Part shown: positions 44,724-52,875 of the stretch, in pieces | Position numbering within the stretch: position 1 is the stretch's first letter | Layout: each line of letters begins with the position of its first letter | Source: Neobacillus soli NBRC 102451 | Lineage (GTDB): Bacteria > Bacillota > Bacilli > Bacillales > Cytobacillaceae | Length of the DNA: 64,000 nt | NCBI RefSeq assembly: GCF_001591665.1 | Contig: NZ_BCVI01000059.1 | Location: 1 to 64,000, forward strand | Direction of reading: 5' to 3' | Notes under the pieces: model-generated | The model's database searches: none | The model's input: only the letters and a program-made list of their open reading frames with translations | What the model was told of the DNA's origin: nothing | Made by a program: the position numbers and the translations under genes

Positions 44724-45626
44724 TTATTCCACCTCCAATGAGAAAATAATAATCTTCTAACGTATTATTTATAAGCGTGCAACCGTGCACCCATGTCCGT
44801 TCAAGCAATGCAGCAAGTAGTGGAGAGATGTCTTCCTTGCTATTCAGCTCAAATCTTAATGTATTCTTGCGGATTGTTTGAAACGGATAGCCAGCGAAGA
44901 CTGTTTCCTCCACCGTTAACCCCGTTACGACGTCTACACGTATTTTTTTGAGGTGGCGCTTTTCAATTTCTTCCATCGAACCGCCTTCCATTAATACACC
45001 GTGTTTGATAAACAGATACGTATCGCAAATACCCTCGAGTTGCTGCAGCACGTGGGAACAGATAATGACCGTAACACCTTCTTTCTCACACAGAACTTTC
45101 AGATAGTCGAGAACGAGATGAATTCCTTCAGGATCCAGTCCGTTTGTAGGCTCATCTAAAAATAGGATTCTTGGTTTTTGAAGCAAAGCTTTAGCAAGGG
45201 AAACACGTTTCTTCATTCCTGTAGAAAAGGTACTTATCGTACTGTCCTTGTGCTCCCACATACCAAACGCTTCCAGCAGTTCTTCTGCTCTTTTTGAATC
45301 ATGGATGCCGTAAATTTTAGAGAAAAACATTAGATTCTCCCAAGCTGTCATTTCTTCATATAAACTAGTGGTTTCAGTGACAATGCCTGAATTCTTCCTA
45401 ATTTCCTCCCCATTTGTTAAAGGATTCTGATCCATTACCCGGATGTCTCCACTTGAAGGTTCAATGACCCCGCTTAACAATCGGATGATGGTTTTTTTCC
45501 AGATCCGTTTGGACCGAGAAGTCCTGTGATACTTCCCTCCTTCACTGAAAATGATACATTTTTCACGATTTCCTTGCCTTTCATTTCTTTACATAAACCT
45601 TCCACTTTAATGATGTCATTTGCCAC
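44716..45626 (-). pseudogene. ABC transporter ATPase frameshifted in Walker A
   Basis: The gene starts at GTG 45626 (AAGGGGGGG upstream) and reads NDIIKVEGLCKEMKGKEIV up to GLLGPNGSGK. There the frame breaks at a run of seven A (about 45490-45496 on the plus strand as T). Deletion of one base from a GKTTIIRLL coding sequence explains it. The other frame continues LLSGVIEPSSGDIRV, KNSGIVTETTSLYEEMTAWENL, signature STFSTGMKKRVSLAKAL, Walker B ILFLDEPTNGLDP and a C-terminal domain to 44716. A product begun internally would lack Walker A and be inactive. A homopolymer sequencing error is the main alternative. Confidence 0.8.
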
Positions 45627-45662
45627 ATCAACCCCCCCTTACTTATCACTACCCGAAAAAAT

Positions 45663-45708
45663 AAATGAACTCCATGTCATTAATAATAAATGACACGGAG
45701 TTCATTTT
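45663..45708. promoter_or_regulatory. Inverted-repeat operator between the ABC operon and its TetR gene
   Basis: AAATGAACTCCATGTCATT (45663-45681) and AATGACACGGAGTTCATTTT (45689-45708) are inverted copies of one motif. It lies just upstream of the ATPase start and ends at the tetR stop codon. A third copy of the motif is upstream of tetR (46390-46409). Confidence 0.7.
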
Positions 45709-46349
45709 CAAGAATTTTTTCCCATTATTTTTAAAAAATTTACTGAAAGCATTTCCATTAACTGATTAATCAATAGGTTAACTTGTTGCACGGCATTAAT
45801 TTGTTGTGAACCAAACGCCAAACTATGCAGCATAATACCGTCAAGACTAGAAATCATATATTTCCCAATTTCATCCACAGATCGGGTTGGTTTGAATTCC
45901 CCATTTTCCACCCCCTTACCAATCACATCAATAAATATCGCAGTCACACGAATATATCGATTCACAAAATAATCACGCACTTGCTGCACTCTCCAGCCTG
46001 TGGTACAAAACTCATAGATGGCAGGCACAACGCTGTCTTTTAGACGATCAATCGATTGGCTAGTCTCTTGAAAATAACTTATTAATACCCCGTGGGCGGA
46101 TCCTTTATTTTCTTTTAATAAAGTCGATATCCGCTCCTCTAGTTGCGCATCTAAATAATCAATTAAAGCCATGAAAATGGTAGTTTTATCCTTGAAATAT
46201 AAATAGATCCATCCCCGGCTCATCCCTGCTTCCTCAACAATATCCTTCAATGTCGCTTGTTCATACCCTTTACTTTTGAACACCTCAGATGCTGCCAGCA
46301 GAATTTGTTGAATCCGAAGCTCCTTGTGTTCGTCAGACACTTTTGGCAT
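45708..46349 (-). CDS. TetR/AcrR-family regulator
   Basis: About 213 residues from the ATG at 46349, giving MPKVSDEHKELRIQQILLAA; the longer reading begins inside the probable promoter and operator. The helix-turn-helix is EVFKSKGYEQATLKDIVEEAGMSRGWIYLYF. It is followed by the frameshifted ABC operon on the same strand and has matching operator motifs on both sides. It therefore probably represses itself and the exporter. Confidence 0.85.
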   Translation of the reverse strand: MPKVSDEHKELRIQQILLAASEVFKSKGYEQATLKDIVEEAGMSRGWIYLYFKDKTTIFMALIDYLDAQLEERISTLLKENKGSAHGVLISYFQETSQSIDRLKDSVVPAIYEFCTTGWRVQQVRDYFVNRYIRVTAIFIDVIGKGVENGEFKPTRSVDEIGKYMISSLDGIMLHSLAFGSQQINAVQQVNLLINQLMEMLSVNFLKIMGKNS

Positions 46350-46389
46350 AACCCTATCACTCCCTATCAATGAATTCTCTATAATAATA

Positions 46390-46409
46390 AATGACGTATG
46401 GTTCATTTT
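46390..46409 (-). promoter_or_regulatory. Operator motif upstream of tetR
   Basis: AATGACGTATGGTTCATTTT matches the motif at 45689-45708 at all but five central positions, so autoregulation is likely. Confidence 0.6.
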
Positions 46410-46585
46410 CAATATCCAAGATTATTTAAAATCAGTTGCTTCTCTTCAAAGGTTGGCACAATATGCTCTAAAATGGGATTCGGCCCAATTTTGTAAATTT
46501 CACTTGACTTCATGTATAGTTTATATTACATTTTGTATAACAAACTTCACTATAAGTGAAAATAAGTGTAAAGAGGGTGTGGAAA

Positions 46586-47032
46586 ATGACTTATCAAGAA
46601 AAGAAAAGCATCGTATCGTTGATCAGTGCTATTCTCATTTTCGGATCTTTTTGTTTATACATGTACCCGCATTATCCCCAGGGGGGGCTGGAGGCGACCG
46701 AAACCTATCGCTTTTGGGGTTCCTTCGTCCTCATCTTGACTTTGGTTTCAATTGTCGCTCACATTCTGATCAGCATTATTTTTAACATCGTCTTTAGAAT
46801 AACGACCAATGAAAAGGAACCATCTTTTGAAGATGAACTGGATAAGTTAATTGCTCTGAAAGCGAATAGAAATTCCTTTTTTATGTTTATCATTGGTTTT
46901 CTTCTTGCAATGGGTTCGCTGGTCATCTCTCAGCCGTCACAGTTGATGTTCTTGATTCTAATCACTTCAGGATTCGTATCCGATGTGACTGGCTCCGTTA
47001 CAAAACTTTATCACTATCGGAAAGGAGTTTAA
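46586..47032 (+). CDS. Small integral membrane protein paired with an HTH regulator
   Basis: About 148 residues from the ATG at 46586 (AGAGGGTG upstream). It has four hydrophobic segments with a charged cytoplasmic loop TTNEKEPSFEDELDKLIALK in the middle. The layout (membrane protein directly followed by a Cro-like regulator) is common in Bacillaceae and archaea (DUF2178-type), with unknown function; the regulator may control both. Two bases separate it from the next gene. Confidence 0.7.
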   Translation: MTYQEKKSIVSLISAILIFGSFCLYMYPHYPQGGLEATETYRFWGSFVLILTLVSIVAHILISIIFNIVFRITTNEKEPSFEDELDKLIALKANRNSFFMFIIGFLLAMGSLVISQPSQLMFLILITSGFVSDVTGSVTKLYHYRKGV

Positions 47033-47034
47033 CA

Positions 47035-47259
47035 ATGGGAAAAAATCTTGTCGGCAATCATATCAGAAAATTACGATTCAACCATGATGAAATGACTCAG
47101 CAGCAATTGGCTGACAAGGCAGGTGTAACAAGACAAACAATCGTGGCTCTCGAAAAAGGAAACTACTCCCCATCTCTAGAATTGGCTTTTCGGATAGCTC
47201 ACGTCTTTAACTTACCGTTGGAAGAGGTATTCTTTTATGGAGAAAACACCAAGAAGTAA
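47035..47259 (+). CDS. XRE-family helix-turn-helix regulator
   Basis: A 74-residue protein consisting of one Cro/CI-type domain: MTQQQLADKAGVTRQTIVALEKGNYSPSLELAFRIAHVF. This belongs to the short YgzD/YozG-type regulators. GGAGTTTAACA precedes the ATG and the membrane protein gene ends two bases earlier, so the two are an operon. Confidence 0.88.
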   Translation: MGKNLVGNHIRKLRFNHDEMTQQQLADKAGVTRQTIVALEKGNYSPSLELAFRIAHVFNLPLEEVFFYGENTKK

Positions 47260-47317
47260 GAACTCGGATTGTTTTTTGCTTTACCGTTTTTGAATTTATT
47301 AAAAAGGGGATAAAAAG

Positions 47318-48139
47318 ATGAATTCAAATAAAGAAAACTCGCAGATTGGCGAGCCGTTAGGCGAAGACAGAGGCGTAGCTGCACTTATGCGTGATCGGAA
47401 AGTTTATACTTTCCTATCTGCCAAAAAGGCAGCAAGAATTGTGGGAGTACTGTTTTTACTTGCAGCCGTTACGGCAGTAATTGGTCTTACCTTATATGAT
47501 CCGATCCTAAAGGGTCCCGATTACTTGATAAATGGCTCCAAACACGCCAACCAAGTGATATTGGGAGCGCTTATGGAGTTAATGCTTGTCGTTTCAGCGA
47601 TTGGTACGGCAACGACGATGTTTCCCATTTTAAGAAAATATAATGAAACGATCGCTCTATGGCATGTTTGCTTCAGGTTTCTTGAAGCAATTATCATTAC
47701 TGTTGGCGTAATCAGCGTACTGTCCCTTCTGACCTTAAGCCAGGAATTTGTTGCATCAGGTGCCCCGGATTCCTCCTCTTTTCAAGCTTCAGGAATTTTA
47801 TTAAAAGCCATACATGACTGGACATTTATGCTTGGTCCTCTTTTCATGCTGGGCATCAATACAATGATGTACAGTTATATATTTTATAAATCCAAGCTCG
47901 TACCCAGGTTTATCTCTATCTTGGGTATGACGGGGGCAACACTTGTTTTCCTTTGTTCCTTATTAGTTATGTTCGGTGTCATTCAACAAATTTCTGTTTG
48001 GGGTGCTATTTTGGCACTGCCAGTAGCAGCCAATGAGATGATTTTAGCAGTATGGCTCATCATGAAAGGATTCAATGATTCTGCCATAGCTTCCATATCT
48101 TCAAGAAAACAAAGCAGCGAGATATTAGCACACACTTAA
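47318..48139 (+). CDS. DUF4386-family membrane protein
   Basis: A 273-residue membrane protein with an N-terminal hydrophilic tail of about 35 residues, then six to seven helices. It begins AARIVGVLFLLAAVTAVIG and contains LGALMELMLVVSAIGTATTMFPIL and HDWTFMLGPLFMLGINTMMYSYI, which is the DUF4386 pattern. Function unknown. AAAAGGGGA precedes the ATG. Confidence 0.82.
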   Translation: MNSNKENSQIGEPLGEDRGVAALMRDRKVYTFLSAKKAARIVGVLFLLAAVTAVIGLTLYDPILKGPDYLINGSKHANQVILGALMELMLVVSAIGTATTMFPILRKYNETIALWHVCFRFLEAIIITVGVISVLSLLTLSQEFVASGAPDSSSFQASGILLKAIHDWTFMLGPLFMLGINTMMYSYIFYKSKLVPRFISILGMTGATLVFLCSLLVMFGVIQQISVWGAILALPVAANEMILAVWLIMKGFNDSAIASISSRKQSSEILAHT

Positions 48140-48427
48140 ATAAGAATGATTAAGAGCAGTGCCTAGTCACCCCCCGCATTTTATTTTCTATAAAAATCGG
48201 GTGGTGGCAGGCGCTTATTTCAAAGAGGAGAAAGTTGGAAATTTGAAATAATAGATGAGAAAAGGGTATGTTACTAATAACAGCTCCATTTGGTAAGTTT
48301 CCATTTGCCAATCATTATGATTAAACCTCATCCTTATTAACGCTATAATGAAAGATACAATTGCTTCAACATATTTCTTACGATGCCAATGGAGTTTGGT
48401 ACGATTAAGGAAAAGGAGTGAAAGTAG

Positions 48428-49312
48428 ATGCAACAAAATCAATTTGAAAAGATGAAAAACGGAAAAGGATTTATTGCAGCACTGGACCAAAGTGGTGGAA
48501 GTACACCTAAAGCACTAGCTGCTTACGGTGTCTTAAAGGATGCGTATAGGGACGAGGAAGAAATGTTCAATCTTGTACATGAAATGCGCACAAGAATCAT
48601 CACATCACCCGCTTTTGATTCGAGTAAAATTTTGGGTGCTATTCTGTTTGAAGAAACGATGGATCGCAAAATCGAGGGTAAATATACAGGTGATTTTCTT
48701 GCTGAAGTAAAAGGCATTGTACCTTTTTTAAAAGTGGACAAAGGGCTTGCTGAGGAGAACAATGGCGTACAAATGATGAAGCCAATTGCCGATTTGGACG
48801 AAACATTAAAGCGTGCGAAGGAACGTCATATATTTGGTACAAAAATGCGTTCAGTTATAAAAAAAGCCAATACAGCAGGAATAAAAGACGTTGTTGATCA
48901 ACAATTTGAGGTTGGTAAACAGATTATCAATGCAGGTCTGATTCCAATTATCGAACCAGAAGTGGATATTAACAGCACCGAAAAAGAAAAGTGTGAGCAG
49001 CTATTAAAAGTAGAAATTCTAAATCATCTCAATAATTTGAGTGAAAATGAATTTGTGATGTTAAAATTAACGATTCCTACACAAGCAAACACGTACAAAG
49101 AGCTTATCGACCATCCAAAGGTTGTTCGTGTCGTTGCACTATCCGGTGGTTATTCAAGAGAAGAAGCGAATGAAAAGCTAAAAGTTAATGAAGGACTAAT
49201 TGCTAGCTTCTCCAGGGCTTTAAGCCAGGATTTGAATGTCAAACAAACAGATGAAGAATTTAATGCTGCACTTTCAAAAGCAGTTGAATCTATTTACGAA
49301 GCTTCAATCTAA
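48428..49312 (+). CDS. fda: Class I fructose-bisphosphate aldolase
   Basis: A 294-residue Schiff-base aldolase: AALDQSGGSTPKALAAYG near the N-terminus, ILFEETMDR, a lysine-bearing VPFLKVDKGLAEE, PIIEPEVDINS and LKLTIPT. It matches the bacterial class I FBP aldolase of staphylococci and some bacilli. It cleaves or forms fructose 1,6-bisphosphate in glycolysis and gluconeogenesis without metal. AAAAGGAGTG precedes the ATG. Single gene. Confidence 0.9.
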   Translation: MQQNQFEKMKNGKGFIAALDQSGGSTPKALAAYGVLKDAYRDEEEMFNLVHEMRTRIITSPAFDSSKILGAILFEETMDRKIEGKYTGDFLAEVKGIVPFLKVDKGLAEENNGVQMMKPIADLDETLKRAKERHIFGTKMRSVIKKANTAGIKDVVDQQFEVGKQIINAGLIPIIEPEVDINSTEKEKCEQLLKVEILNHLNNLSENEFVMLKLTIPTQANTYKELIDHPKVVRVVALSGGYSREEANEKLKVNEGLIASFSRALSQDLNVKQTDEEFNAALSKAVESIYEASI

Positions 49313-49604
49313 AGAACAGTCACGCCCCGAAATATGTCGATAAATTCGACAAGATACGGGTTGTGACAGAACCGGATTAGAAGGGTAGCTGGGGAATTTA
49401 ATGCCCACTTTATCTATCTTAGGAGGTATTGGTTATATCGGTATTGCTAGAAATAGTTTCAATCGCAAAGGGAGAAGCTCAGAACACAAAGCAAAGTTTT
49501 CCTAGAAATGTTTCATTTATTAATAAGGTTAAAAAAGGGAGATACATTTCAATTTAAATTGAAATGCATCTCCCTTTTTTTGGCATTTCTTGGAAATCCT
49601 AATT
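49313..49604. other. Intergenic region left of the rlmH-type island
   Basis: It holds an imperfect hairpin (CACGCCCCG / CGGGTTGTG, 49322-49366) related to the dispersed palindromes. A hairpin at about 49539-49579 (GGGAGATACATTTCAATTT and complement, then a T-run) could act as terminator. A weak 34-codon frame (49401-49505, MPTLSILGGIGYIGIARNSF) has no convincing ribosome site and no recognised homology. Confidence 0.5.
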
Positions 49605-49632
49605 AAAACTGCCCCTATTTATGGTAAGGTTC
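49605..49632. repeat. Left att-like direct repeat (copy of the rlmH 3' end)
   Basis: 28 bases identical at 27 positions to 52848-52875, in the same orientation. On the minus strand it encodes the end of RlmH (GEPYHK and stop) although no rlmH gene is here. It therefore looks like a duplicated attachment site bounding the 49.6-52.9 kb island. Confidence 0.8.
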
Positions 49633-49751
49633 ACCGCACCTATTTAACCGGCAGTTTTTTTACAAATCAGTTTGTGGTAAGTCCTCAATTGACTACAAAT
49701 AAGATTTACGAGAGAATATATAAAGAATGTATGAAAGAAGGGAGGATTTCA

Positions 49752-50270
49752 GTGGAACATCGCTCACTAATTCTGCTTGGATTACTCATGGGACAAAGTC
49801 AACATGGATATCAAATTAATGAATTTATCGAAAGAAACTTAAGTACAGTTACAGATATGAAAAAGCCTACTGCATATGCAACTCTGGATAAACTAAATCA
49901 AAAGGGTCTTATAGATATTCAGCTAGAGCAAGAAGGAAATAGACCCACCCGAAAAGTGTACTCTATAAATGAAAATGGCCGAAACTATTTTTATAAATTA
50001 TTATTGGATAATCTATCTTCTGCAGAAAGTGTTAATTACCAAGGAGATATTGGGTTAATGTTTATTGATTTTCTCCCGATGGATAAAGCAATACCGGCCT
50101 TGAAAGAACGATTAATGAAAAACAAGAAATTAATAGATCTATTTAACCAGACCCCAGCACATGGAATACGAACCGGTGTCAATCTTGCAGTCGAACATAA
50201 AATTACAATGTTAGAAGCAGAAGTTACCTTTCTTGAAAAAACCATTCATCATCTTCTTTATTCGGATTAA
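49752..50270 (+). CDS. PadR-family transcriptional regulator
   Basis: About 172 residues from the GTG at 49752 (GGGAGG upstream); a longer frame reaches back into the att-like repeat and is rejected. The winged helix starts VEHRSLILLGLLMGQSQHGYQINEFIE and includes the wing EGNRPTRKVYSINENGRNYF. A C-terminal helical region mediates dimerisation. It heads an island cassette with an ABC exporter and a heme mono-oxygenase. The palindrome at 50398-50415 in front of the exporter genes is its likely operator. Confidence 0.85.
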   Translation: MEHRSLILLGLLMGQSQHGYQINEFIERNLSTVTDMKKPTAYATLDKLNQKGLIDIQLEQEGNRPTRKVYSINENGRNYFYKLLLDNLSSAESVNYQGDIGLMFIDFLPMDKAIPALKERLMKNKKLIDLFNQTPAHGIRTGVNLAVEHKITMLEAEVTFLEKTIHHLLYSD

Positions 50271-50291
50271 ATTTTTTAATCAGATGATTCA

Positions 50292-50318
50292 AAGGAACCC
50301 ACTGAGGGTTCCTTTTTT
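50292..50318 (+). terminator. padR terminator
   Basis: AAGGAACCC, a short loop, GGGTTCCTT and a T-run. Confidence 0.8.
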
Positions 50319-50364
50319 ATTTGAATTTCAAAAAAATGACCATATTTTAATCATATAATCACAG

Positions 50365-50415
50365 TTGACTATTCAGCAAATAACTAATATACTTTTATTA
50401 ATCACGCGTGACTAA
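50365..50415 (+). promoter_or_regulatory. Promoter and palindromic operator of the ABC/heme-oxygenase operon
   Basis: TTGACT (50365-50370), a 17-base spacer and TATACT (50388-50393) form a sigma-A promoter. Just downstream, TTAATCACGCGTGACTAA (50398-50415) is a nearly perfect 18-base palindrome at the expected transcription start, suited to repression by PadR. Confidence 0.7.
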
Positions 50416-50444
50416 TATTATCTACAATAAAGGAGTGACATAAA

Positions 50445-51566
50445 TTGTTTCTTGCTTTAAAAGAGTTAAAGCATGGTAAATTACGGTTTCTAATGATTGG
50501 TGTTATAACTGTCCTGATTGCTTGGCTGGTCTTTATCCTATCTGGACTAGGCAATGGCCTATCAACGCTAAGCGCAGCAACCTTTAAAAATATGGATGCG
50601 CATTATGTGACATTCGAAGAAGGATCAAGAGCCTCCATGAGCAGGTCACTTTTAAATGAATCATTGGCAGCGGAACTGGAAAAAGCAAATGATGTTTCTG
50701 CAGCAACCGGAATGGGTGCAACAATGGGAACCGTACTAAAGGAATCTGCTTCTGCTGATAAAGAAAAAGTAGATGTCGCCATCTTAGGAATAACACCTGG
50801 TAATTTTCTTGAACCAGATGTGATAGAAGGAAAGCCTCTTGAAGCAAACGAACCATTAGAAGTTATCGCCAATGATACGTTAAAGAAAAAGGGATTTAAG
50901 TTCGGTGATACCCTTAAGATAGAAGGATCTTTAGAAAAAATGAAAATTGTCGGGTTTGTAGAAAATGAAACCTACAATCATTTACCTGCCATTTTTACTA
51001 CTTTGGATAAATGGCGCACCATTCAATTTGCAGCTCCAGGTTCTGATAAAGGGATTAAGAATCCTGTAAATGCGATTATGATGCAAGGTGAAAATATCGA
51101 TTCTGAAAAACTAAATAAGTTTTTCAAAGACACGGAAACAGTAACCAAAAGCACTGCCGTCCAGGGAATGCCCGGTTATAAAGAAGAAAATGGCACTATT
51201 ATGATGATGCTCGCATTCCTTTTGGCCATCTCAACATTTGTACTGGGTGTATTCTTTTATGTCCTTACCCTGCAAAAATCAAATCAATTTGGGATATTGA
51301 AAGCCATTGGTGCCAGCAATCGGTTCCTTGGAAAAGCCATTGTAGCCCAGGTATTTCTCTTATCATTTGTTAGTATAGTGGTGGGAATCTTGTTAACATA
51401 TGGGACAGCCCTAATTCTTCCAGATGGAATGCCATTTTCACTCGACTTTAAACTAGTTATCATTTACTCACTTTTATTGCTTGTCATTTCAATTTTAAGT
51501 TCTGTGATATCCGTTCGAAAAGTTACAAAAATAGACCCGCTTCAAGCAATTGGGAGGTTGGAGTAA
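50445..51566 (+). CDS. FtsX-type ABC transporter permease (HrtB-like)
   Basis: A 373-residue permease: one helix near the N-terminus (FLMIGVITVLIAWLVFILSG), a large extracytoplasmic MacB-like domain (about 45-245), then three C-terminal helices with LKAIGASNRFLGKAI between them. Topology, length and the opening MFLALKELKHGKLRF are like HrtB, the heme-efflux permease of staphylococci. Start is TTG with AAAGGAGTG upstream. It overlaps the ATPase gene by one base. Confidence 0.85.
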   Translation: MFLALKELKHGKLRFLMIGVITVLIAWLVFILSGLGNGLSTLSAATFKNMDAHYVTFEEGSRASMSRSLLNESLAAELEKANDVSAATGMGATMGTVLKESASADKEKVDVAILGITPGNFLEPDVIEGKPLEANEPLEVIANDTLKKKGFKFGDTLKIEGSLEKMKIVGFVENETYNHLPAIFTTLDKWRTIQFAAPGSDKGIKNPVNAIMMQGENIDSEKLNKFFKDTETVTKSTAVQGMPGYKEENGTIMMMLAFLLAISTFVLGVFFYVLTLQKSNQFGILKAIGASNRFLGKAIVAQVFLLSFVSIVVGILLTYGTALILPDGMPFSLDFKLVIIYSLLLLVISILSSVISVRKVTKIDPLQAIGRLE

Positions 51567-52276
51567 TGTCAGGAATACAATTCAACAGTGTCTCTAAACT
51601 GTACCAACAGGGTGAAAATCAAGTTCTAGCCCTTGATGATGTCTCGCTAACGGTGGAACAAGGGGAGTTTATTGCTGTCATTGGCCCATCAGGTTCGGGT
51701 AAGAGTACCTTTCTCGCAATAGCAGGCGCCTTACTCCAATCATCTAAAGGCGAGGTTATTCTTAACGGAAAGAGCCTTAATCAGTTAAACCCTAAGGATT
51801 TAGCGCGATTGCGGTTAGAGGAAATAGGATTTATTTTGCAAACAAGTAATCTAGTACCCTATTTAAATGTACTAGAACAATTACTAGTAGTGAAAAAAAT
51901 GGCAGGTAAAGTGACAAAAGAAGATAAGGAAAATGCAAAAGAACTATTAGAAAATCTGGGTTTAGCAGTAAAATTAAAAAAATTACCTGATCAGTTGTCT
52001 GGAGGCGAACGCCAGCGTACGGCGATTGCCCGCGCTTTTATAAACAATCCCTCCATCATTCTAGCAGATGAACCAACAGCAAGTCTGGATTCGAAAAGGG
52101 CACATGAAGTAGTTCAACTTATTGCCAGAGAAACAAAGGCCAGGAACAAAGCAGCTATTATGGTAACCCATGATGAACGATTGTTGGAATATTGTGATCA
52201 AGTCTATCGAATGGAAGATGGCCGTCTTAAACTTGACCAATCTTTTGAAATGAAGACAGTCTCTTCTAGAGGATGA
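51566..52276 (+). CDS. ABC transporter ATPase, MacB/LolD/HrtA type
   Basis: A 236-residue ATPase with Walker A GPSGSGKSTFL (near residue 40), signature LSGGERQRTAIARAF, Walker B ILADEPTASLD and H-loop VTHDERLL. The class works with FtsX-type permeases such as the one encoded directly upstream (stop and start overlap). Together they resemble HrtBA, which clears heme from the membrane. Confidence 0.9.
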   Translation: MSGIQFNSVSKLYQQGENQVLALDDVSLTVEQGEFIAVIGPSGSGKSTFLAIAGALLQSSKGEVILNGKSLNQLNPKDLARLRLEEIGFILQTSNLVPYLNVLEQLLVVKKMAGKVTKEDKENAKELLENLGLAVKLKKLPDQLSGGERQRTAIARAFINNPSIILADEPTASLDSKRAHEVVQLIARETKARNKAAIMVTHDERLLEYCDQVYRMEDGRLKLDQSFEMKTVSSRG

Positions 52277-52317
52277 TTATAGAATAGCCCGAGAGAATAT
52301 CCAAGGAGGAATAAACA

Positions 52318-52629
52318 ATGATTATCGTTACAAATAGAATTAAAACGAAATTAGGTTTTGCGGCAAAAATGGCGCCAATATTCACAAGAACAGGCATCTT
52401 ACAAACAATGGACGGTTTTGTAAAAGTCGAAGTATTAATTACTAAAAATCTTTCAGAATATGATGAACTGAATGTAAATATGTATTGGAAGACTATTGAA
52501 GACTTTACCCGTTGGAAAAATAGCGCTGCTTTCAAAGAAGCCCATACAGGTCCAACTGACACTGAACAAGATTCACCTATCTTGGGAAGTGAAATCACTA
52601 TTTCTGAAATTGCCTCAACTTTAGAATAA
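52318..52629 (+). CDS. IsdG/HmoB-type heme-degrading mono-oxygenase
   Basis: A 103-residue ABM-fold protein beginning MIIVTNRIKTKLGF. The Asn-Trp-His triad of IsdG (Asn7, Trp67, His77) is met by Asn6, Trp66 and His76, with the usual spacing. Such enzymes open the heme ring and release iron in the cytoplasm. It is 41 bases downstream of the ATPase gene with AAGGAGG before the ATG, so it is probably in the same operon. This supports heme as the island's target. Confidence 0.83.
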   Translation: MIIVTNRIKTKLGFAAKMAPIFTRTGILQTMDGFVKVEVLITKNLSEYDELNVNMYWKTIEDFTRWKNSAAFKEAHTGPTDTEQDSPILGSEITISEIASTLE

Positions 52630-52676
52630 CATACATGATTATTCTCTTTGGCAACTTGTAGTCAATTCCTTTAGCG

Positions 52677-52719
52677 ACTAATGATTAACTGAATTATTTT
52701 AATTCAGTTAATCATTAGT
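52677..52719. other. Perfect 20-bp inverted repeat with 3-base loop
   Basis: ACTAATGATTAACTGAATTA, TTT, and its exact complement. It is followed by TTTGG, not a strong T-run. It lies after the heme mono-oxygenase gene near the island's right end and may be a terminator, an RNA-stabilising hairpin or a recombination-associated element. Confidence 0.75.
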
Positions 52720-52760
52720 TTGGAGTACAAATATATAAAGCACATAAAATAAAAAAGATA

Positions 52761-52801
52761 GGCTAAACAGGTATGTCATAAAAAATGTATCTTGTTTAGC
52801 C
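52761..52801 (-). terminator. Possible rlmH terminator
   Basis: GGCTAAACA and TGTTTAGCC flank a 23-base loop; on the minus strand a T-rich run follows. It lies inside the island side of the right att-like repeat. Confidence 0.6.
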
Positions 52802-52847
52802 ATTACTTTTGTAAAATTTTCCCAACCTATAAATGCAATTCAGGTAA

Positions 52848-52875
52848 AAAACTGCCTCTATTTATGGTAAGGTTC
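52848..52875. repeat. Right att-like direct repeat (3' end of rlmH)
   Basis: Overlaps the last codons and stop of rlmH and matches 49605-49632 at 27 of 28 bases. This is the same gene position that serves as attB for staphylococcal SCC elements. Confidence 0.8.

Noticed and set aside
49605..52875. Full SCC element
   Set aside because: No ccr-type recombinase or J-region gene is present; only the attachment-like repeats and cargo are seen.
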